Translations under genes and position numbers: made by a program
In this document: positions 55,754 to 64,000 of the stretch, one piece after another
Layout: each line of letters opens with the position of its first letter
How positions within the stretch are numbered: the first letter of the stretch is position 1
The notes under the pieces: generated by a model
The model's input: the letters and a program-made list of their open reading frames with translations, nothing else
Databases searched by the model: none
What the model was told of the DNA's origin: nothing
Assembly (NCBI RefSeq): GCF_008831285.2
Contig: NC_045148.1
Coordinates: forward strand, 17,849,002 to 17,913,001
DNA length: 64,000 bases
Direction: 5' to 3'
DNA from: Nymphaea colorata
Taxonomy: Eukaryota > Streptophyta > Magnoliopsida > Nymphaeales > Nymphaeaceae

Positions 55754-58020
55754 ATTATCAACAAAATGGAACCCTTATGGGGTCTGAGCAAAGAGAAATG
55801 AGAGAACAGGGTGGCAGAATGTACAGGAGTAGTTCTAGATGTGAGAGAAGGGGCATGGGCGAAGACAAAAAGGGAAGAGAATAGCTAGGAAAAAAGGTCG
55901 AGAAGAGAAACGGGCAATGGGGATTGAAATCTAGTTTAGGCCAGGCAAACGGAGGAGACAGGGAGATGACTGGGGAAGGGGGGAGGCATCAGAGAGATCA
56001 AAGAAAAGGGTAAGGGCAACTAAAGCCCCCAAGAGTTCGGCCATCAAGCACAAAGCAGTCACTAGAGATCGAAGATGAGTAGTGGGCAGCAACCCCACTC
56101 TTGATGCAGGAAGAAGGAACTATGACTAAAAGTTGGAGGGGCAATGACGCAGCAAGTAATGGAGGGCTGAAGGAACAGACCATCTTAGCCGATCATTGCA
56201 CTATTGCAGTATACATTTTCCTTTAGACATTAGCTTATTGAAGCTTGTCACAGTCACTTAATCCATTAATGCTTAAGCAAAACTAGGAAAAGCTACCTAA
56301 ACATGACAGTTTGGTACAAGAACCAAGTCCTCTATCTTGCAAGAAAACAACAGAATGTGAGAGAGGCAAATAAACGCAGCAAATGAAGAAAGAGCTTCTT
56401 GCTACTTCAAAAGACAAGAGTACACATTGATGAAACAGAGCAACCAGGTAGGTCAAATTCGAGATAAAAACAAAGGAAGAGAAGAGGTGAATGTAGAAAT
56501 AGAAAGGGGGAAAAAGAGCTCCACTACAGCTCTTGATTTTCTTCTTATTTAAAGTTTGAGCAATTGAACTGTTTTATGTGATTGGTTAGGAGACAATACT
56601 ACAATTAGAATAAAATATTCTACAACTTCCTCGAACGCTTCAAGTAACAAATTACTTCTATACACTTCTTCAAGAATGTGTAATGGTGAAGGAAGAACAA
56701 GGTGAAGAGACAACCATTGCAGCCTACGTCTGTTGTGAATATCTTGACTTTTCCCGAAAAAGTGAGACACATGTTGCTGCAATATTGATCACCGATAGTG
56801 GATCCTGCATGGCAACTTATTGAACTGCTCTTAGGGAAACATGATCGAGAGAGAATTGGAAAAGATTTGCCCCAGGTAAATTGTTTGGCGAAAATATAAC
56901 CAAGTTAAGCATACCCGTTGATAATTTGCACTGAGTTCTTGACTTAGGATGAGAACAAACTTTTAGGCAATTTCTTTGTTCATTTTGTTGTTAGAAGAAA
57001 GAGAAAAGTCTATCTTATCATCTATTCAAATACTGCCAATCTGTTGCTCGCAAGTAAATCTGTTTGCCAAAAAAAGACACTTGGGAAAGATGTAAATTCA
57101 TAAGTATGGAGATGGTTTTATTCACTTAATGCAGTTATTCCACGTAGCTTTGCTCCTTCTAGTTGGCAATTAGAACTTGAGGGATAGGAATGAAAGTGTT
57201 TTAACTTATGCCCATATCAATCAACCGCACTTCGAAAACAATTCTCAGTAATATTCGTAACCGTGTATAATATCCTATCCAATTAAATGCTGCAATGTTG
57301 GATTCACCATGAACATATGATTGGAATAGGAATGTCGATTTGTTTATTACAGAATGGTCATATGCACAAAGAAAATGGGATTGATGATTACTCATCTTAG
57401 CTCTCATTTTATCTTTCTTGTCAGTCATATTGCGTTCCTTATGTACGCGTCATCTTGAAAAGTAAAATTCCCTGTGCATGTGATAATTCTCTCACAAACA
57501 GAACTGTTTTTCAGTTTCGAAAGCAGTTTAATGTTTATGTGTATCCGAAAGCACAAGTTACGTGGCTCACAATCTAGCTGGTTGGTGAGATCTCATGTAG
57601 GCTCGTATTTGGCAAGAGGATTCAACTTTGGTTTCTTCTCTCAAAAATTTGAATGAACAAAACAATCCACTATTGGAAGCATAAAAAGTATCTCTTTTGA
57701 ATAAATCTGTATGAAGGACCAGATCTGAACTTCATCGAGAAGCACCAGTAAAAATTCAGATGTGCCTCCTTGACTACACAGAATATACACCAATTGCACT
57801 TGGCTGAAGAACTAGTGAGAGTCCACGGTAGTAAATCCATGGCTGCCCATCTAGCAGAAATGTCATGCCCCACTCGTCCAAGCCCCCTTTGTGTCAATCA
57901 GCATCTTTACTATTAATGTGAAACTCAAAGAACAAAAAGGAAAATTTTATGGACATTGTCATGACCAGCCATATGATCAGCTTGCAGAAGGCACCAAGTG
58001 GTTACATACTCCAGAAGCAG
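55754..58020. other. No gene recognised
   Basis: AT-rich, with purine-rich patches near 55.8-56.0 kb and 56.45-56.52 kb. Short frames only. The last few hundred bases are the 3' flank of the GUX-like gene. Confidence 0.5.
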
Positions 58021-61000
58021 TCAGGGTTGCCGGGTATCTTTGATGGCCCTTAGCCAATGCTGATCAGGGTAGCCAATCGTCTGTGCCTCCTCGATCTCCC
58101 TCTGAAGCCCAACCTTCCGGCGCTCAGAGAGCAAGCAGAACGGCTGCAAACTCATGGGGATGAGGAGGTCGTACAGCTTCCACCACCTCGCATGGGCCAC
58201 ATCGTTGGCAAACAACCTCTGGTTCTCCACATTCCAGTTGCAGTCATAGTCCCTATAGCACTGCCATGGTTTTATTCCCAAGTAGTGCAGCCCGTACAGC
58301 TCCGGCGGTTCAGATCCCATGATCCTTGTGTTGTTGGCCACCCGTACCGGAGATCCAAAGATCTTGAGCATGTTCACTCTCTTTGGCAGCCTGTGCCACC
58401 ATGTGAAGACTTCGTTCAAGAACCCTTGGTCGCCGCCATTGGAAGACCTGATCGCAGTTAGCAAAATGTGAAATTTCAAAGACAGAAGAAGCCTGACTAA
58501 GGTTTTCTTTTCCATGAAAGTGCAAATCATGCCACTCGATTGGTTTATGATTAAAATAGAGAGTCTCCGCCTCTTCCTCACCATGTATCCCAACAGAGTC
58601 TAAATTAAGATGGATGGCCATGAATGCCCTAGTAGATTCATAATTCAAGAATTAGAAATCTATTGCATTTTCCCTAAATGTTAATTTTCATGGTCCAAAT
58701 GTTTTTGTATCAAAAAGCCAAGCAAATAATTAAAAAAAAATCTTGCTATATATTCGCTAATAGTTTTCTGCCATGTGAGAGACTTAGAGACCATGGAGAT
58801 TGTTCGCTTCGATAGTTGGCTCTTTCCACTTCAAACTCTTTAAGTCTAATCCTTGAGCCAGTTGTGAGACAGACCTCTTATTGTCTATTACAAAAACCAA
58901 TTATCGTAAGCAGAGATGTTGCTTCTTACCTTACTACAGGGATCAGCTCCATCAGGATCTTGAAGGTGCACTGCGATGGCTCGATCACCATGAAACCAGA
59001 ATTGAAGATGCTGCGGGAGTTCGCGGCCGCAGAGAGCTGGGGGAAGCCAAAGAATCTATCAATGTTCTTGAGGACGATGAGGTCGGAATCGAGGTATATG
59101 ATCTTGTGGTAGCCGGTGATCTGCCAGAGGCGGAGCTTGGTGTAGTTCCACTCATTGTAAGCACCCTTCTTGGCCTTGGGGTTCCTTATTCTCTCGATCT
59201 CTTGAATCTTCCAACCAGCCTCCATGAGAGCCATCTTCCGTCTGTGGTAGGCGCCGTCCTTGTCACCGTTGATGTGGAGGAGAAGGACAAGATCCCTTGT
59301 TGTGCCGGTGTGGATTAAGCTGCGAGCCAAGGCGATCGCGCCGCAGACGTAGGAGTCTGATGAGTGTATGACTGTGGCGTAGGCCTCACGAGTGGGAGAA
59401 AGGGAAGAACTGGTATTCTGTATCTTCTTTTCTTGGTGCAGGTAGTCTAGCTTGGAAAAGTCATAGTCTACTATCTCTCTCCCTGAGCATCATGATCAGA
59501 AGTTTTACAAAATATAGCTCCTTATTGATAGTTCAATTTTCAAAGTCAATATACTAATTGTCTAAGAAGATAGTAGGAATTAAATTTGTCCGACTATATT
59601 TATTTAGAAGTTGGACTTCTATCTATTTTATCCTTGTACATAACTAAAAACTTAGCTAGCCACACAAATGGGTTCACTTGGATATCTAAACGTGATTGCA
59701 GAAGGATCCAAAAATCTGGATTATCCAAGATTTTTGTAAAATTTCAAAGGTTGTAAAATTTCATGCATACAATCAAGAAACTAATTGAGAAACATTTCTA
59801 GATTCTGAAAAATGATGACCATTACATCAATAGGGCAGAAAATTGAGAAATTTTATTTTCTGAATCGTAATTTGTGCAAGGCATTTGCAATTAACACTGC
59901 CCTCGAAGCTTGTTAGGTGAATGCAGAGGAATGACTACGCAGTCTTCTTGCTTATTATCAATCCTCCTTGCTTGTTTGTACACGAAAAATGATTTTCTCC
60001 ACTTCTCTTGAGTTACAAGCCAGTAGCTCTCTATCTCCCTCTAGATCTCTCTCTGCAGGCTCAAACTCTATTCTCGTGCTTGATTAGAGCAATGATGGTT
60101 TCCATACAACAAAGGCAGAACAGATGACTTGGAGAGGGGAGGGAATGGTCTCATTTGTCTCAGGTACCTTGGATTTATTGTAGTGCCTGAGGGTGTGATC
60201 ATGGTTTTTTCTTCTACCATAAGGAAAGGCTTCCATCATAAGCAAAACATGGGGGGACTCTGGGCAGAGTTAAATCGACAAAATGAACAGTTGATGAGCA
60301 AAGAACAAAACAAAGAGTAAGTTTAGGACCCTCTAAATGAATATTGTGGAACCCTTTTCACACATAAAGAGAACATATTTGAATCCCTATTCAACAAACA
60401 CTCCCTTAGCATTTCAGAGGCTAGTCGAGTCCAACCATATTTGAAACACATGATAGTTCTCCATAAGACAATGTGTTTGGCCAAGTACTTCATTTCTGAT
60501 GTGATTGATCAATAAGGGGTTTTTTTTCAGCCAGGACATCTCTAAGTGTCTCATTAGAACAAATTCATGAATACTTACAGAGTGTCCCTACGGCCAAACA
60601 ACCTTTAATGTACTTGAAGTATCCGAGTCCGACCCATTTGAGACCTAAGTAGACATAGAATAACAGTAAAAGGAGCCTGGGTTGCTAGAATAGCTAGCAA
60701 AGTCAATTTCTATAAGAAATTTTTGGGTTGCAGCAATAGCTAAGGCAGTCAATTTCTAGACAATTTCTATAAGGAATTTTTAAGTCCCCAACATTAATCA
60801 TCCAAGCACTATATTGATGCATAAATCGGTACTTAATATCTCATTTTGATAAAGAACATAGCCGCATGTTGACTTTCATTTGAAAGTACTATTTATCGGA
60901 CAGGAGAGAGACATCAGTCAAAACAATCGGAACCCTCAACCCAAGTCAACACCCTTTAATAAATACTGTTACCATAGCACCCTCTAGAATCAAACCAAGA

Positions 61001-61813
61001 ATAATACACGCCAAAGGGCTCAACCGGTTACGCTATTCTCATCAGAGAGTGAGAAAGAGTTGAAATGTTGTGTAGCTTACCTTGGGCTTTCTTCTTCAAC
61101 AATGGCAACACCAATCTGCAGGAGCCAACCGGCAAGGCCAGCTTCTCTCTCAGTTTCTGCACGTCCGGCCGGAACACCCACGCATCTCCCCATCGGTTCA
61201 CCAAGTCTTCGCACCTAAAGAGTTCCACCATCGGCCGGCAAGCGCTCAGTAAGACCACCAACACTCCCTGGGGGCTATAAGAAGCCAGCTTCGCCACCAC
61301 CAGATGCACCTGCAACCTGAACACGTCCCTCTTCCATCTCTCTGATTTATGCCCACACGGCAGTCTGGCCACCACCATTCCGTACCCACCACCGTCGCCA
61401 TCTTCCTCTTCCGGCATCTGAATTTCTGGACATTCCGGCGTGCTGACCTCCTCGTCCTCGTCTACCCAAGCTGGGAAGAGGTGCTCCCATGTGATGTTGG
61501 GATCGACCCTTTTGAACTGTATTTCTTCCACATAATCCAGCTCGTCCCAATTCCTTAACCGGTCAGATTCCAAGTTCACCAGACCAATCTTTTTATTCTT
61601 CATCGTCTCCATTGCAGCCACTACTGCTGCATGTGTTGCGGTAGCATTTGTCTTTAAGAACGGCGAGTCGATGCAGTCATGGTGGACGGCGTCCCATCTG
61701 CCGGATTCCTGCCCCGAGAAAATGCCATACTTGAGGAGTAGAAACGTTAGAGACACGGTGAGAAGGATGAGTGCCACGGACATCAATTTGATCTGCATGA
61801 ACAAAGAAGCCAT
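58021..61813 (-). CDS. GUX/PGSIP-like GT8 glycosyltransferase (putative xylan glucuronosyltransferase), three exons
   Basis: Exons 61081-61813, 58930-59482 and 58021-58447 join cleanly with GT-AG introns to 570 residues. A short cytosolic N-terminus precedes one membrane segment (LMSVALILLTVSLTFLLLKY), as expected for a Golgi type II protein. The stem region has the family words NITWEHLFPAW, VVARLPCG, RWKRDVFRLQVHL and LALPVGSCRL. The catalytic part has REAYATVIHSS, YVCGAIALA, YNEWNYTKLRLWQ and the DXD-type metal/nucleotide site IYLDSD. Then come FNSGFMVIEPS, NGGDQGFLNEVFTWWHRLPK, LHYLGIKPWQCYRDYDCNWN. These match GUX enzymes, which add glucuronic acid side chains to xylan from UDP-glucuronate. 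The first ATG is at 61813. The C-terminus stops soon after HWLRAIKDTRQP, shorter than GUX members with an extra Cys/Trp-rich tail. The acceptor specificity of this copy is inferred. Introns are 1,598 and 482 bp. Confidence 0.9.
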
Positions 61814-61870
61814 AGAGTAGTAGATCACCAAGATCGAAGAGATGATAGGTGTCAAGGACTGACGTAACAA

Positions 61871-63353
61871 ACGAGAGTATGGCTAATGCAAAAAAATGAT
61901 GGGCAGTGGAGAGAAACTCCTTGAAAGAGAGATCGAGACTTCACCTAAGTAGATTGTTCACTCGAAACTGGTTGAAGATTCAAAGCAGAAAATAAATCAA
62001 GCCTAGTTAATGCACCATTACTTTTTTCACCTTTTTTAGAAGCCAGTGATTCGGTTGGCTAAAATGTTTTTTGTAGCATTGGGTTCTGTTTAGATTCGAA
62101 TGGGAGAATTTAAAGTGATGAAGTACCAAATCTTTCGATTGGGGCTATCTGATTCGGACGCATACGGTGGTTGGGTTTTTGTCATTTTCGGCTGTAAGGT
62201 ACATGGATTTGATCCGGCACTTATTTGATCCGAATATGAACCGCTTGCAACGGTCGGGCTAGCTAGGGTAACATGGTTGGCAATGGCTTGGTGTACATGA
62301 CCCGACCCTGGCATTGTGTAGAATCTAATACGATATATATAGGTTGGTTAGTAAACAAATAGGCCCAGTTTGAATTGTCCTTAATTTTAGCAGTGAATAT
62401 AGGATATTTGATCGGATATTTATGTACATGTGAATCCGATCAGATTTCATTTCTTAAATCGGAACCTGATCCGATTTTTCAATTGGATATTAAAATTTTT
62501 CATATCCGACTTTTTCAGCATGGCTAGATCAAATGTTCGATCCAATCAGATATATTGACATCCATAATAACATAGTGACAATGCAGATCCGTCATTTCAG
62601 CTGGAGCCTTTACTAGTTTTGTGGCTTTACCACGTCCAAGCTGAATCTGATTTTATATGTATCTAGTGGATCTGAATCCGATTCATCTGTACTCTTACTT
62701 TCCAGGCTGATCTGGAGCTCCAAACTGGACAATTGCATTGCGTGTTTGGTCCCGAACACTGAGCATGTATGGTCCCGTACTCAGCGCTTCTGGCCTCAAC
62801 ACCAAATCGTGTGAGGTGTTATGTCAGAATGCATGCAGGTGCGGGTGCGGATGCACGGTACACCTCAAAAAATTATGGTGCGACGGTGCGGTGAGGATAT
62901 TTATTATTATTATTAATTGATTATTATAATATATTAATAATATCAAATTTGATTAAAAAAACTAAATCAATAAGGTGCGGGTTGGGTGTGAATCTGGGTC
63001 GCACCACCACCCGCGTGACATAAGTGAGGAGTCCACGTATCGCAGCCCACGACCTTCTCGTTAGGACTCCACATAACAATCGCAGGCCAACATTATTATA
63101 TTGTATCGACGGCGCATCACGTTATTAAGTCTTCGTGGCCAAGGCAAGTTATGGTGAAGGCAAGCAGTTCTGCGAAACTCAAGTTGTATTTTTTTTCTTA
63201 TTGTGGAATTATCAAATTGTATATAGGTAGTCATCCGCCTATGAACTAATTAATTAACGAGGAGGTCAAAAAGATCTTTTACTCCTCTTTTCTTCACCGA
63301 ATTGGAGATCCAACCAAGATTGGTATCTTTTTAATAGCCCCAAAATGTTATCG
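61871..63353. other. GUX-like gene 5' flank and intergenic; no gene recognised
   Basis: Between 62.09 and 62.70 kb GATCCGA/TCCGAT words recur and may be decayed repeat sequence. Near 62.83-62.89 kb and 62.97-63.02 kb there are GGTGCGGGTGCGG-type words. Nothing codes convincingly. Confidence 0.45.
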
Positions 63354-63361
63354 GTGAAGGT

Positions 63362-63520
63362 CAGTGGTGGAGTCAGAAATTTTTTTCTGAAGGACACTCA
63401 TTCACAAGTTTTTATACCTAAAAGGGCACTTACATATATAACAAAGTAAATATTAAATAATCTTCATGTAAAAATGAAAGAAAATTGAAAAGCACCGACC
63501 TATATGTGGCTCCACCACTG
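63362..63520. mobile_element. hAT-type MITE, 159 bp
   Basis: The ends CAGTGGTGGAGTCAG and (complemented) CAGTGGTGGAGCCAC are terminal inverted repeats of the common plant hAT type. The flanks GTGAAGGT (63354-63361) and GTGAAGAT (63521-63528) are an 8-bp target duplication with one mismatch, the length known for hAT elements. No coding capacity. Confidence 0.8.
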
Positions 63521-63528
63521 GTGAAGAT

Positions 63529-64000
63529 TGTTTCACGTCAATTTACTCTGCAACAGACATAAGTTTAGACATAAGTTTCCCCCAGAGAAAATTTACCAGA
63601 TTTTCCAAGTAGTTGAGATAAGTTCATTAACCAATATTGGTACTGCTATCTTTAGATTGTAGAGGAAAGTTTGTGCTTTGGCATTTCCTTCTGAAGGAAC
63701 TCAAAATTAATCAGAAACAGAATTAAACATAAAGTTGCAGATGATGAAGGTTGGCTTATCAGATAAAAGAAGCAAAATAATAATAATGGTACATGAAACA
63801 GAGTAACAGCAGATTGAAAACAGAGAACCACGGCAAAATTTCTGTGTGTTCTGATTCTGAAACAGAGCAGAATAACTATAAAGTGATATGAGACTAGTAG
63901 AGCTACCAGTTTAAAGTGTCGATCGCATCGTAAATTGAACTGTTCTAATTTTTTAATAGTCAAAAGTTTTGTGGTTATATGAGATTAGTTGAGGTATCCG
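63529..64000. other. No gene recognised
   Basis: AT-rich to the window end. A 103-codon minus-strand frame (63652-63963) is hydrophobic but has no recognisable domain or splice context. Confidence 0.45.

Noticed and set aside
57670-57897. Minus-strand 75-codon frame downstream of the GUX-like gene as a missed last exon
   Set aside because: The GUX-like frame already ends at a stop at 58021, and this peptide has none of the expected C-terminal family words.
1-64000. CRISPR arrays, bacterial operons, rRNA, tRNA or phage genes
   Set aside because: None seen. The tRNA-like words found are retroelement primer-binding sites, and the repeats are microsatellites, LTRs and MITEs.

Overview
This is a nuclear segment from a flowering plant. 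The evidence is intron-containing genes with GT-AG junctions, a plant-type reticulon, a PIF/UNE10-like bHLH factor, three type 2 lipid-transfer-protein-like genes, a GUX-type GT8 glycosyltransferase, and typical plant copia, gypsy, TRIM and MITE elements. It is AT-rich with many (TA)n and (GA)n microsatellites, and introns reach 1-2 kb. I cannot name the species. No prokaryotic feature, CRISPR array, rRNA or recognisable tRNA gene was seen.

Layout. 0-10 kb: the 3' end of one bHLH gene (+, cut by the left edge), a decayed LINE 3' end, then a second bHLH gene (-) in tail-to-tail orientation to the first. 10-17 kb: a T-rich dispersed repeat, a GC-rich low-complexity block, microsatellites, and a five-exon reticulon gene (-). 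17-20 kb: a 435-bp TRIM, a hairpin MITE, and a 1.7-kb non-autonomous PIF/Harbinger-like element flanked by TTA. 20.9-26.4 kb: a complete but dead Ty1/copia element with a CACTT target duplication. 28-49 kb: three LTP-like genes (28.65, 32.55 and 48.93 kb, all +) spread apart by a very young gag-only Ty3/gypsy element with 2,539-bp LTRs (34.2-40.9 kb) and a decayed second copia element (43.7-48.5 kb). 52-56 kb: a second copy of the T-rich repeat and an old, rearranged solo LTR related to the gypsy LTRs, carrying about 190-bp tandem repeats. 58-62 kb: a three-exon GUX-like gene (-). 63.4 kb: a 159-bp hAT-type MITE.

The host genes do not form one pathway. The LTP-like genes look like a local duplication cluster expanded by retroelement insertion, and the two bHLH genes look like an inverted pair. 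The most unusual observations are the gag-only gypsy element with near-identical LTRs, the in-frame 66-bp duplication that includes a 3' splice site in the reticulon gene, the antisense gag scrap in the leader of the second copia, and the loss of the TATA-containing block from one copia 5' LTR.
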